From NCBI GenBank assembly GCA_902812485.1, contig CADDZS010000007.1, positions 1 through 35,794 on the forward strand: 35,794 nt of DNA, written 5' to 3'. The DNA comes from an archaeon. GTDB lineage: Archaea; Thermoproteota; Nitrososphaeria; Nitrososphaerales; CADDZS01. The translations under genes were made by a program, and so were the position numbers. The notes under the pieces were generated by a model. The model worked only from the letters and a program-made list of their open reading frames with translations. It ran no database searches and was not told where the DNA came from. Shown one piece after another: positions 1 to 8,295 of this stretch. How positions within the stretch are numbered: the stretch's first letter is position 1; each line of letters begins with the position of its first letter.

Positions 1-1
1 A

Positions 2-124
2 GTGAGGGCCGATACGAGGGAACACAACAACATAGAAGACTACAATGATTACGACGATTATAGAGACTACTATAGCAATTGGAAAGGCCAATCTAGGAAG
101 AGTCTCGAATTACATCCTTATTAA
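2..124 (+). CDS. C-terminal end of an unidentified protein (partial)
   Basis: An open frame enters from the left edge and stops at 122-124, giving about 40 residues. The tail is very rich in Tyr, Asp and Asn (for example EDYNDYDDYRDYYSNW) and ends in a basic stretch, KGQSRKSLELHPY. This composition suits a disordered C-terminal tail, but no family can be named from it. A GTG at position 2 is probably internal. A run of seven T at 186-192 lies 60 nt downstream and could terminate the transcript. Whether this is a real gene end depends on sequence outside the window. Confidence 0.35.
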   Translation: MRADTREHNNIEDYNDYDDYRDYYSNWKGQSRKSLELHPY

Positions 125-379
125 ATGAAGGAATTTACGTATTGTGCGAAGGGAAAAGGTAGGGATTACATCTGACTATGCATTCTTTTTTTCGTATTAC
201 CTTCTCTCTACCATTTCTTTACTCCTCAGAGGCTCTTTGAGTGGTAGATGGTCGTAATCTTTTCCTTTTTAGCTACTAAGCTATAGGGCGCACTTCACGA
301 AGCGAAATTCTGGCATCAATTTATTTCTTAAAGGGAATAGCGTATGTTTTCCATTCCTTTTTTTCCTTTCTCTTACTCA
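125..379. other. Intergenic region, no gene seen
   Basis: It separates the partial plus-strand frame from the minus-strand BNR-repeat gene, so it holds the 3' ends of both. Seen: a T7 run at 186-192 and other T-rich plus-strand stretches (about 260-275 and 355-367). No RNA gene or repeat was recognised. Confidence 0.4.
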
Positions 380-1819
380 TCAACCAGTCGCGTTCGCAGA
401 GAACACGTCAGTCCTTATCTTGAGGCTCTTCACAGTCTGCACCCAGAAGGGCTGAAAGCCCGCTCCGATATTACCTACGGCAGAGTAGTCTCCGAGGAAG
501 TACCCTCCTGCGTCCGGGGCGTTCTCAATATTGAATGGCTTTGAAACGCGCCTCTCAGTCCAGTTCGAACTGTTCGTGCAACCGGATTTGCATTCGACCA
601 TCCACAGAACGGTGGGCGTGGTGGTGTCTCCAGATTTGTACTTACGAAAGTCATAGTAGGTGACCGCAACTTTTCCATTTGAGTCGACCTGAACTGTCGG
701 GGTGAAAGCGTCGACTCCAGGAGGCGTCTTGTTTATTTGGATTGGAGCAGACCAAGTCTTTCCTCCATCCTTTGACATTGAAAAAGCGACTTCCTCGTTC
801 TTGAAATTGTTGAATCTAGCATCTTCCCAAACAGCGTATAGATATCCAGTTTTCTCGTCCACCGCGACGGAGGCGAGTCCAGCCCCGCTTCTTATTGGAT
901 ATCCATTTCTTGGGTCTGTGGCTCCTATAGGCTCCATCGTAGCGACAACATGCTCGGTCGTAGACCAAGTAGAACCGTGATCGCTCGAAGTGATGAAAGC
1001 CAAGTCTCCAGTGTTGTCATCGGAGAAAGTGTCAAGCAGCTCTCCGTTCGGGAGCACGACTACGATGTTGTTGACTGTTGCGGCGCTGAATATCTGGCGC
1101 CCAGTGCTCCAAGTCTTCCCTCCATCGGTCGTCCTAGAGAAATACACCTGAGCGCCGGTCCCAAAGAGATCCCAAACCACGTATGCGTAGCTAGAGTTTG
1201 TGGGATCTGCTGTGACTGAATCCTTGTCACTCAAAGAGTTTGAAAGTATGAGCTGAGCCGGCTTGCTCCAAGTCTTTCCCCCATCCTTTGAAGTGCTTAC
1301 CTCGACTGCGCTTGCAGAATTGTATGAGGCGTTGAATGTGAGCGCACTGAAGTACGCAACGCCGTTTGGCGAAAAGCTTACCCATGGATCCGATGCCCTC
1401 TCGAAATCTCCATTGTTATTCGCGTTCCCTCCTTCGCAATGAGTGAAGGTTGGCCAGTCAACAGTCCAGTTAGCTCCACCGTTCATAGTGTACGCCGCAA
1501 CCACCCCATCGGCTCCGCCGTTTGAGAATCTATCCTGCTGGTAGACCCCAATGATATTCTTTGGATTGGTCGGATTGACTGCGACTTCGGGTTCGACCTT
1601 AGAATTGAAGTAAAGCGTCCCGCCGGCGAGTCCGCCGTGACACGTTGGAGAGAAGGGACTGTCATTTGGCGAGACCTTGACCACTTTGCCAACCGAGAAA
1701 TTCGGACTCGTAGCGCCCGCTACGGGGATAGCGAACGCACCGGAGAAAACGAGGAGAAATCCGCAGATTCCAGAGATCAACAAGCACTTTGTGTTCAATT
1801 TATCAGATGAGCTTAGCAT
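380..1819 (-). CDS. Secreted BNR/Asp-box repeat protein (sialidase-like beta-propeller)
   Basis: 479 residues. The N-terminus has a basic stretch followed by a hydrophobic core (about residues 11-36) ending in AGA, which fits a Sec signal peptide, so the mature protein is probably extracellular. Five Asp-box type turns are visible: TMNGGANW near 111-118, SKDGGKTW at about 177-184, TTDGGKTW at about 230-237, SSDHGSTW near 278-285 and SKDGGKTW near 349-356. These mark a six-bladed sialidase/BNR propeller. Sialidases need an Arg triad and a Tyr/Glu pair, which I cannot assign with certainty, so substrate and even enzymatic activity are open. The start ATG lies about 28 nt from a TATA box, implying a nearly leaderless mRNA. 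It stands alone, with no operon partner. Confidence 0.8.
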   Translation of the reverse strand: MLSSSDKLNTKCLLISGICGFLLVFSGAFAIPVAGATSPNFSVGKVVKVSPNDSPFSPTCHGGLAGGTLYFNSKVEPEVAVNPTNPKNIIGVYQQDRFSNGGADGVVAAYTMNGGANWTVDWPTFTHCEGGNANNNGDFERASDPWVSFSPNGVAYFSALTFNASYNSASAVEVSTSKDGGKTWSKPAQLILSNSLSDKDSVTADPTNSSYAYVVWDLFGTGAQVYFSRTTDGGKTWSTGRQIFSAATVNNIVVVLPNGELLDTFSDDNTGDLAFITSSDHGSTWSTTEHVVATMEPIGATDPRNGYPIRSGAGLASVAVDEKTGYLYAVWEDARFNNFKNEEVAFSMSKDGGKTWSAPIQINKTPPGVDAFTPTVQVDSNGKVAVTYYDFRKYKSGDTTTPTVLWMVECKSGCTNSSNWTERRVSKPFNIENAPDAGGYFLGDYSAVGNIGAGFQPFWVQTVKSLKIRTDVFSANATG

Positions 1820-1846
1820 GGGTGATATGCGAACGATTTCTCTTCG

Positions 1847-1853
1847 TATAAAA
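1847..1853 (-). promoter_or_regulatory. TATA box of the BNR-repeat gene
   Basis: On the minus strand the sequence reads TTTTATA, centred about 31 nt before the ATG at 1819. Archaeal initiation about 25 nt downstream would give a leader of only a few bases. No Shine-Dalgarno sequence is seen before the start, which agrees. Confidence 0.5.
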
Positions 1854-2135
1854 GATTAATTATCAGTCGAGAGCTTCAAGATTCCAAACCTAGTTTGAGA
1901 GAATGTCAATTTTCTTAGAGCATGTTAAGTTGAAACGAGTGCCATCTTGTGCAAAATAATTGATTGAATTCTGTTCAACTCTAAACAAGAGAGTTGGAGA
2001 AGGGAATCTCGTCCCATCTTTTTCACTGATCTTTTCAAAGATGTTAGTAGGGGGGAGTCGAAGGCTTTTTCTTAATCTTGCTAGCTTGTTCACTCATTTC
2101 AATGATTCCTTCCTCAAGCTGATTTTTTTCTACCT
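1854..2135. other. Intergenic region, no gene supported
   Basis: This gap between two minus-strand genes carries only short antiparallel open frames with no recognisable protein character and no good start context. It is AT-rich and presumably holds the 3' end of the S9 peptidase mRNA and the upstream promoter region of the BNR gene. No RNA gene or repeat was recognised. Confidence 0.4.
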
Positions 2136-4142
2136 TCACTTCTTGAGATATTTGTCAAACCATCGCATATAGTGATTCAACCTAGCTATCCTGTGCTTTG
2201 GCTTCCCAGCACGCGAGAGGTCGTGGTTCTCTTCAGGGAAGAGAATCAGTTCCACTTCCTTTCCAAGATATTTGAGCGCTGTGAATAGCCCGAGCCCCTC
2301 GACCATCCAGCAACGATAGTCTTCCATCGAGTGAACTATGAGCAAAGGTGTCTTGATGTTCGACGCATATCTGATCGGCGACATCTTCTCGAGCCGATCT
2401 CGCCCAGAGAACAGATCAGCTCCAATTTGATCCTTCGTAAAGCTTGGCCCAATGTCAGAAGTGCAAAAGAATGTTTCCCAGTTTGCGATGCTTCTATCTG
2501 TGATCGCGGCCTTGAAAATGTTGGTGTGGCCGACTGCCCAGTTGGTCATGAATCCGCCGTATGAGCCGCCAGCGATCGCAATGCGATCCTCGTCTATGAA
2601 CTCGAACTTGGCGCAAGCAAACTCTACCATCTCGAGCAGATCTTTGAAATCTCTCTCTCCATAGTGCCCTCTGATATCTGCGAACTCTTCAGAATAGCCA
2701 TCGCTTCCCCTGATGTTCCCGTAGAGGACTGCGTATCCTTTAGCCGCGAAAGTTTGAAACTCGTGCATGTAGCTATTTCCAAATGAAGTCTTTGGCCCGC
2801 CATGGACGTACACTATCGTCGGAACTTTCTTATTCTCCTTGGATTCTTTGCCTTTGACTATAATCCAGCCATCCACAAAAGCGCCATCGCTTGCTTTGAA
2901 CGAGAAATGCTCTGCGGTAGCGATTTCTAGTTCTTCGTAAATCGAGTCATTGAACGATGTGATTTTCTTCTCGGATCCGCCTTCCAAAAGGAAGAGCTCT
3001 TGAAGATGAGTCGAATCCATCGAAACAAACGCAACTCTTTCTCCTCTTTTTGTGCTCACATCGAATTGCTCGATGCTCCGTTCGCCTCCAACCAAGAGCT
3101 CCGGTTCTTGCTCTCCGACATTCAAGCGATAAAGATGAACGGATCCACCAGCCGCTTGGAGATAGTAAACATACTGTCCCTTCCATAGCACGACTTCGGT
3201 GCCGTGTGGACTCTGTCGCGAGTCGCTGTTTAGTGAATTTGCCTTGTTTCGATCGACGTCTTCGATTTTGGAAATTGTTGTTCCTTCCTTTTTTGGTTCG
3301 GCAAGAAAGATTCTGCTATTCGAAGCGAATCCTCTCGGAAGATAGTACGCTCCGTTCATCGCAATTTGATTGTCGTCTGGGCTCCAAGCAAAATCCGAAA
3401 TCATCATGTCTGATCTTGTGATCATCTTCGCTTGAGTCTTGGCTTTGCTGTCCACCACGAATAGATCTGTGATGTAAGGCCTCATATCATCCGTTGAAGC
3501 TACGTATCCGAGACTCTTTCCATCGTTTGACAAATGGAAAACTGATACGTCGAAATCTCCGCTTGTTAGCTGTGAGATGTTGCCAGTGTCAACGTCGATT
3601 GAGAAAACGTGCTTTCTCAGGTTGTGGACAAATCCTTCGCCGTTGAACCAAACGCCTATTCGCCTGACTATTTTGATGCCGTCCTTCTCTTCCGTATCTT
3701 GTAACTCCTGATCAAACACTTTTGATATGAAGTATATTGACTTTGAATCTGGAGACCACTCGGGGCTTTCGATCCCTTCCTTTCTTTTGAGGAGTCGCCT
3801 AGGCTCTCCCCCTGTAGCAACAGATGCAATGTAGAGTTCAGAACCCTTCTCGTCCTTCCCCATAGCTCGTCTTGAGAGGAATAATAGGTTCTTACCGTCG
3901 GGGGAGAACTTTGGGGAGTAGTCCTTTCCACCGTAGGTGAATCTGGTCACATCCCAAGAACCGTCAAGGCTCAATACTACAATGTCAGAATTGTAAATGT
4001 CTTCATCCTTGTTCGCTTGATGGACTGATATTGCAACTTTCAACCCATCAGGCGAGAAATTTGGTCTAGAAATAGTTCTGTATTTTATGAAATCACCAGG
4101 TTCAATCGGACGGGGTGCTGGTTGTTGCTGTTGCTGCTCCAT
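2136..4142 (-). CDS. S9 family serine peptidase (prolyl oligopeptidase / acylaminoacyl-peptidase type)
   Basis: 668 residues, normal for cytosolic S9 acylaminoacyl-peptidases. Residues about 20-390 hold repeated SPDG/SPDS motifs of WD40-like PD40 blades (SRPNFSPDG, SPKFSPDGK, SPEWSPDSK, FAWSPDDN). These form the propeller that restricts access to oligopeptides. Residues about 410-668 form the alpha/beta-hydrolase domain: oxyanion region HGGP, nucleophile Ser527 in GGSYGG, Asp608 in HSMEDYR and His640 in EENHDLSR. The Ser-Asp and Asp-His spacings are typical of the family. No signal peptide is seen; the N-terminus carries a run of five Gln. Probably a cytoplasmic peptidase that trims peptides after proteasome or protease action. 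A TATA-like box 33 nt upstream suggests a short leader. Confidence 0.9.
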   Translation of the reverse strand: MEQQQQQPAPRPIEPGDFIKYRTISRPNFSPDGLKVAISVHQANKDEDIYNSDIVVLSLDGSWDVTRFTYGGKDYSPKFSPDGKNLLFLSRRAMGKDEKGSELYIASVATGGEPRRLLKRKEGIESPEWSPDSKSIYFISKVFDQELQDTEEKDGIKIVRRIGVWFNGEGFVHNLRKHVFSIDVDTGNISQLTSGDFDVSVFHLSNDGKSLGYVASTDDMRPYITDLFVVDSKAKTQAKMITRSDMMISDFAWSPDDNQIAMNGAYYLPRGFASNSRIFLAEPKKEGTTISKIEDVDRNKANSLNSDSRQSPHGTEVVLWKGQYVYYLQAAGGSVHLYRLNVGEQEPELLVGGERSIEQFDVSTKRGERVAFVSMDSTHLQELFLLEGGSEKKITSFNDSIYEELEIATAEHFSFKASDGAFVDGWIIVKGKESKENKKVPTIVYVHGGPKTSFGNSYMHEFQTFAAKGYAVLYGNIRGSDGYSEEFADIRGHYGERDFKDLLEMVEFACAKFEFIDEDRIAIAGGSYGGFMTNWAVGHTNIFKAAITDRSIANWETFFCTSDIGPSFTKDQIGADLFSGRDRLEKMSPIRYASNIKTPLLIVHSMEDYRCWMVEGLGLFTALKYLGKEVELILFPEENHDLSRAGKPKHRIARLNHYMRWFDKYLKK

Positions 4143-4170
4143 GAATTATCTTTGTCATTTCACTCACACT

Positions 4171-4180
4171 TTATGTATTA
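4171..4180 (-). promoter_or_regulatory. TATA-like box of the S9 peptidase gene
   Basis: The minus strand reads TAATACATAA about 29-38 nt upstream of the ATG at 4142. Spacing again predicts a very short or absent 5' leader. Confidence 0.4.
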
Positions 4181-4337
4181 CCGAGAGTCTCGAACTTTCG
4201 AGTAAAGAAGGGCACGGAATGCAATGACACAAAGAAGGGAGTATCAGGGCTCAAAACTCCTTCCCGCCCCCTTTGTCCCGAATGAACCCCTACTAGCTCG
4301 GCTCCATACACCAGTAGTGGGGGGGAGAAACATTTTT

Positions 4338-5009
4338 TCATTCAGCGCTCGTTTGCGAGCAGAACTTCTGGATGAGCTCTTTGGAAGTATTCCTAGCCTC
4401 TTCGAGTTTCTCGTGGGGGACTCCTGGAACTCCACACATCATCAAAAGAACGTCTCTACTTTCGCGAGTGACTTTCGTGTTATCCGAATCCCTGTATGGA
4501 TACACTGCTATGAGACGGCTTGTCTTGCTCTCCTCGATTACGATTTCCACTCCTCTTAATTTCATCTCTGATCCCATCCCGATCCCGAGGAAGGTCTCGC
4601 CAGCAATTGCCTTCCTCATTATGAGATCTGAGCCTGAAATTTTGTTAAGATCAAAAGCGGCAATAGCAACAGACGTTTTGATCGATGCCAGATTGTATGA
4701 ATCGACCAGAGTGTTGATCGTTGGGAGATCCTTTCCAGAGACTACACGCCTCGTTAGGGCTTCGGCCGCCGGTCTGTTCTTCGTAGGATCTATTCCGACT
4801 CGCCAGAAAAAGTCCCTGTAGCACCTAAAAATCGGATAACTTTTGATCTGGTCGAGAGTAGGAAATGATCTTCTAATCTCTTCTTGGATGGTTATTTTGA
4901 GTTTCTCGATTCTCTGATCCTTTTCCGAGATTCTGAGTCCTCTCAGCTCAAGCTCGAGAACCTCAAGTTCAGGGAATGATCTCGCTAGATCTTCTCTGAT
5001 TTTCAACAT
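4338..5009 (-). CDS. B3/B4 tRNA-binding-domain protein
   Basis: About 223 residues. The central part (about 75-200) matches the B3/B4 domain known from phenylalanyl-tRNA synthetase beta and from free-standing proteins (COG3382): WRVGIDPTKNRPAAEALTRR, then LPTINTLVDSYNLAS and FLGIGMGSEMKLRG. The free-standing family is thought to act on or sense misacylated tRNA or amino acids, but its activity is not settled. I prefer the ATG at 5009 over a TTG one codon earlier. The gene is transcribed alone. It is separated by about 200 nt from the divergent ABC transporter operon and followed by about 195 nt of non-coding sequence before the S9 peptidase promoter. Confidence 0.8.
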   Translation of the reverse strand: MLKIREDLARSFPELEVLELELRGLRISEKDQRIEKLKITIQEEIRRSFPTLDQIKSYPIFRCYRDFFWRVGIDPTKNRPAAEALTRRVVSGKDLPTINTLVDSYNLASIKTSVAIAAFDLNKISGSDLIMRKAIAGETFLGIGMGSEMKLRGVEIVIEESKTSRLIAVYPYRDSDNTKVTRESRDVLLMMCGVPGVPHEKLEEARNTSKELIQKFCSQTSAE

Positions 5010-5208
5010 CAAAATGTCTTCTCACTTCTTATTCTACTATTCTGCTTGGAAAGCAATATCAAAATTCTGGCTTCGATGGAAATGGAAATTTATTTGGCTT
5101 ATATGCACCTTTGGAAAGATATAGGCAAAGCAAAGCAAAACACGTAATAGAACTCGCCATCGCATCCTAGTAGTCGTCTTTCCTTCTTATTACTCGTGAT
5201 ACTAGAGT

Positions 5209-6201
5209 GTGACTTGGAGTAAAAGAATTGGAGAGAAAGAGAGAGGGGAGGAGTCGTTTTTCAAGGTGGTGGCCGAGCAAACGTCGAATGATCAAACAAT
5301 TTCTTGCGTAGAGTTGACTAAGATTTACAGTGGAAAACGCGAGAGCAAGGCCCTTGATTCAGTAAGCTTTTCAATTCCCTCAAATGGAATCTTTGTGCTT
5401 ATAGGTCGAAACGGCTCTGGGAAGACTACTCTTGTAAGGATCCTTTCGACCGAGCTTGAACCAACCTCGGGAGAAGTTTTCATAAACGGAATCGATGTGA
5501 AGAACGAGTCGGATAAGCTTCGAGAAAGGATCGCAATAGTCCCTCAAGAGGCGCGTGCTATCCCTTGGATGACTCCGGCTCAGACAGTCCTATCATACCT
5601 TCTTTGGAGGGGGTTCAGCTATGGAGAAGCTAAACGAAGAGCTCTTGAGACTCTTGGGAAGCTTGGTCTTGGGCGACATGCGAACAGCTTGAATCGCACT
5701 CTCTCAGGGGGAAACAAGAGAAAGGTTTTGGTCGCGACAGTGCTTGCATCTGAAGCCGAGATCATCTTTCTTGACGAGCCGACGACTGGACTCGACCCGA
5801 TCTCAAGGAGGGAGTTTTGGAGTCTTTTGAAGGAAATAGGACAGAGGAGATTCACCTTTCTCACCACGCATTATCTTGAAGAAGCAGAAGAGCTCGGAGA
5901 TAGAATAGGAGTTTTGGATCGGGGAAGACTTGTGGGTCTGGGGACACTAGATGAGCTAAGACAAAGAGTGAATTACAATTACAGCATGAAACTTTCTCGC
6001 GGGGTTCCTCTTCCACACGTAACTAGAGGCGAAGTCGTCGAAGGTAGAGACGGCACTAGAGTTCTAACAACCGAAGAGGAGGCTTTCGCAATTTCAAGAG
6101 AGCTTTCGAGAGGAGGGTACAAATTCACTATCAATCCAATATCTCTTGATGATATCTTCTTTTATCTAGCAAATCGTGGCGCAGATCAAGTTGGGAACTA
6201 G
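5209..6201 (+). CDS. ABC transporter ATP-binding protein (ABC-2 exporter type)
   Basis: 330 residues when started at the GTG at 5209. An in-frame GTG at 5266 (residue 20), preceded by the purine-rich GAGGGGAGGAG, is an equally good start and would remove a charged N-terminal tail without harming the fold. Nucleotide-binding-domain motifs are all present: Walker A GRNGSGKT at about 66-73, Q-loop Gln113, signature LSGG at 165-168, Walker B IIFLDE at 185-190, D-loop GLDP and switch His221. The C-terminal about 90 residues resemble the regulatory tail of DrrA/NatA-type exporter ATPases. It energises the permease encoded by the next gene, which it overlaps by 26 nt. The substrate (lipid, drug or surface polymer) cannot be told. 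Confidence 0.88.
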   Translation: MTWSKRIGEKERGEESFFKVVAEQTSNDQTISCVELTKIYSGKRESKALDSVSFSIPSNGIFVLIGRNGSGKTTLVRILSTELEPTSGEVFINGIDVKNESDKLRERIAIVPQEARAIPWMTPAQTVLSYLLWRGFSYGEAKRRALETLGKLGLGRHANSLNRTLSGGNKRKVLVATVLASEAEIIFLDEPTTGLDPISRREFWSLLKEIGQRRFTFLTTHYLEEAEELGDRIGVLDRGRLVGLGTLDELRQRVNYNYSMKLSRGVPLPHVTRGEVVEGRDGTRVLTTEEEAFAISRELSRGGYKFTINPISLDDIFFYLANRGADQVGN

Positions 6202-7015
6202 GGCAGAGGAGGAAGAGGAAGAAGCAGGGGGTAGTCTGGAGGAGAAAATCGAGATTTCTCCCCTCCATGTCAGGAAACGGAGCATGCTGAGCCAGATCCT
6301 TGCAGGCATACTAGTGAATTCTGTCTATGAAATGCGCAATTATCCAATAGTATTAGTCAATACAGTTCTCTCTCCTCTTTCCTTTCTCTTACTTATCACA
6401 TTCGTAAGCAGAGGTGCTTTGTTGGGGGAAGCAGTTGAAGGCGGGCTCATAATGAGCATGTTCTCGGCGGGAATGTCACTCCAAGCCGACCTGTCTCACC
6501 TCAAAAATGATTTCAAGTTGCAAGACATGGTCGTGAGTTCTCCGACTCCTTGGTTTTCATATGTAACAGGAATCGCCGTGTCCGAGATTGTATATTCCCT
6601 CCCCGCACTAGTCGTGTTGGGGATCCTAGCTGCTTATTTCGTCCACACTACTGAGTTCGGGGTGGTGGAGCTTTTGCTTGTGTTGTTTTTGATGTTTCTT
6701 ACTTCGATTGCACTCGGTTACACGTTTGCGACTCTGTCGAGTGATATTGTCCAGAGTTTCGCGTTTTCAAGGCTTCTATCGACTCTGTTTTCCACAATAC
6801 CTCCAGTATATTACCCGATAACTTACATCCCGCTTCCTTTCAGATATCTTGCATACCTTTCACCAACAACTTACGCGGCAGAGCTCGCCCAAAACGCGAC
6901 AGGGTATTTGAGTCTCCAACGCTTTATGATCTTGTTCGATTGGGTAGTTCTGATCGGAGTCACTGCTGTTTTGCTTGGGATCGCTACCAAAAAAGCGCGG
7001 TGGAGAGAGGCATGA
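6176..7015 (+). CDS. ABC-2 type transporter permease
   Basis: 279 residues with about six hydrophobic segments after a charged N-terminus (EEEEEEAGG) that lies in the cytoplasm. The late sequence IPPVYYPITYIPLPFRYLAY followed by SPTTYAAE is the typical C-terminal signature of ABC-2 permeases of the DrrB/NodJ type. The GTG start at 6176 lies inside the ATPase gene, so translation is probably coupled. An in-frame ATG in RKRSMLSQ would give a shorter protein that still keeps all membrane segments. With the upstream ATPase it would form a homodimeric exporter in the cytoplasmic membrane. Confidence 0.85.
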   Translation: MAQIKLGTRAEEEEEEAGGSLEEKIEISPLHVRKRSMLSQILAGILVNSVYEMRNYPIVLVNTVLSPLSFLLLITFVSRGALLGEAVEGGLIMSMFSAGMSLQADLSHLKNDFKLQDMVVSSPTPWFSYVTGIAVSEIVYSLPALVVLGILAAYFVHTTEFGVVELLLVLFLMFLTSIALGYTFATLSSDIVQSFAFSRLLSTLFSTIPPVYYPITYIPLPFRYLAYLSPTTYAAELAQNATGYLSLQRFMILFDWVVLIGVTAVLLGIATKKARWREA

Positions 7016-7065
7016 TAAGTTTTTAGGTACGATAAGCCCTGCGAAGAAGAAGAAGGCTCTCAGAC

Positions 7066-7524
7066 TTACTTCGCGCGAGCGGTTTTTCTCCGGATACACA
7101 TGGTATAAGCCAAGAAACTGAAAAGGGGAATGACTATAGACATCAGAGCACCAAGAGGGAATTCTGGAGTGATGCTCTGCATTTGCTGCTGAGTGCACGA
7201 CGACAGATCATTATCATAATTTTCTCCAGACGGACATGATTTGTTCTGTGGTGTTGATGATAATGATGAAGTAGTAGAAGAGGAAGAAGAAAACTGCGAA
7301 TCTGCGTTAGAATTAGAATGAGTTCTATTCGGAGATGTTGATGTTGTCGTGGACGACGAAGAGTTGTTGGCAAGCGTCGGGATATTAGATGTTTGTGGGC
7401 TATGCATTGCCAAAAAGAGGATCAAAAACAGAATCAGTAAAGCTGCTCCTATGCTTCCAAGGGTCGTTAGTTGTCTGCGCTTTTTCTTGTTTTCTCTCCC
7501 CTCTTCTTCGCCCTCATTTGACAA
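7066..7524 (-). CDS. Ser/Thr-rich surface protein with PEF-type C-terminal sorting/anchor segment
   Basis: 152 residues from a TTG start. Order of parts: a charged cytoplasmic head (EEEGRENKKKRRQ), a hydrophobic helix at about 23-40, a low-complexity linker at about 42-95 (runs of Ser, Thr, Asn with N-glycosylation sequons), a short Cys-containing piece (KSCPSGEN, SSCTQQQ), and then a PEFPLGAL motif followed by a hydrophobic helix and the basic end RRKTARAK. Pro-Glu-Phe plus helix plus basic tail is the layout of archaeal PEF-CTERM signals handled by archaeosortases. The protein would sit on the outer face of the membrane as a stalk. It overlaps the preceding small gene by 11 nt and is the last gene of the S-component cluster. 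No enzymatic domain is visible. Confidence 0.6.
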   Translation of the reverse strand: MSNEGEEEGRENKKKRRQLTTLGSIGAALLILFLILFLAMHSPQTSNIPTLANNSSSSTTTSTSPNRTHSNSNADSQFSSSSSTTSSLSSTPQNKSCPSGENYDNDLSSCTQQQMQSITPEFPLGALMSIVIPLFSFLAYTMCIRRKTARAK

Positions 7525-7759
7525 ATTCCAGATTCACAGTACTGATTTGGAAGCTATTTTCTCGTATTTGAGGAGAGCGAGAAAGATTCCAACATCTCTC
7601 ACATCGATATCTATCCATTATCGATGTATGAACACGATAAGTGAGATTAGAGCAATCGTAAATGCTCTGATCTGAGCTTGACGCCGTCTCTTTTTTTCCA
7701 AAGAGCATACTCAATTCTTTCGCATGATGGGCAACGAAATATTTCTTATGTTGATGCAC
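7514..7759 (-). CDS. Small uncharacterised protein with one CxxC pair
   Basis: 81 residues from a GTG placed three bases after the stop of the DUF4430-like gene; it overlaps the next gene by 11 nt. This packing is the main reason to accept it. The sequence includes HHAKELSMLFGKKE and DRYRCERCWN. Cys at 36, 54 and 57 together with nearby His residues could bind a metal, but no known zinc-ribbon pattern is complete. No membrane segment is seen. No family was recognised, and it could still be a non-coding spacer. Confidence 0.35.
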   Translation of the reverse strand: MHQHKKYFVAHHAKELSMLFGKKETASSSDQSIYDCSNLTYRVHTSIMDRYRCERCWNLSRSPQIRENSFQISTVNLEFVK

Positions 7760-7762
7760 GAG

Positions 7763-8275
7763 TTAAGGGGGCGTGCATTCTGGCATATAGTTCGCTGTGT
7801 TTTCAGCGCAGTAGGTCCAACCATAGACCGATCCGTTGTACATCATGAGATCATCTGCACCAACCTGAGCAACTTGCCAAGAAGACGTTGAGTTCCATGT
7901 CCATAAGAACCAGTATTCGTTTCTCGCGTTATTGTTTACAACGCCGTCGATTCCAAAGATGTAATGTTCGCCACCTCCGATTGACGGATAGTAAGTTGCG
8001 TTGACATCTCCGTTCGTGACTACTAGAGTAGCGATGTAGAAATTCCACCCAGGTTGTATCGCAGTATCGTTGAACCAGCGATAAGTTCCGTTACCGAAAT
8101 CGATCAATATGTTTGATAACAACTTTGGTTCGGCGTTTCGGAGTTCGTTTTGTAGTTGTCCGTTATCTTTCTTCAACTGCTGAGTTTGATATGAGTAGAA
8201 TAATGCTAGACTTGATGTAAGTACAAGGAGTGCTATCAAAATGACTATTATCCCGTAAAGAGCTCTTGTTTGCAT
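7763..8275 (-). CDS. Membrane-anchored DUF4430-like (transcobalamin C-terminal fold) protein
   Basis: 170 residues. One hydrophobic helix at about 8-28 is followed by a short coiled stretch (QTQQLKKDNGQLQNELRN) and an extracellular domain. The pattern HYIFGIDGV, YWFLWTWN, ADDLMMYNGS and YGWTYC follows the DUF4430 / intrinsic-factor-transcobalamin C-terminal fold, in which a Trp-rich strand pair and a late W-x-Y stretch cradle a ligand. No Cys-containing lipobox is present, so it is held by its helix. It lies 20 nt after an ECF-type S component, which suggests it captures or positions the ligand for that transporter. Family assignment is by pattern only. Confidence 0.6.
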   Translation of the reverse strand: MQTRALYGIIVILIALLVLTSSLALFYSYQTQQLKKDNGQLQNELRNAEPKLLSNILIDFGNGTYRWFNDTAIQPGWNFYIATLVVTNGDVNATYYPSIGGGEHYIFGIDGVVNNNARNEYWFLWTWNSTSSWQVAQVGADDLMMYNGSVYGWTYCAENTANYMPECTPP

Positions 8276-8295
8276 CAGAGTATCCCTCTTTTCTG

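Noticed and set aside
7349-7675. 108-codon plus-strand frame
   Set aside because: It runs antisense to the Ser/Thr-rich protein and the small CxxC gene; no start signal or recognisable domain.
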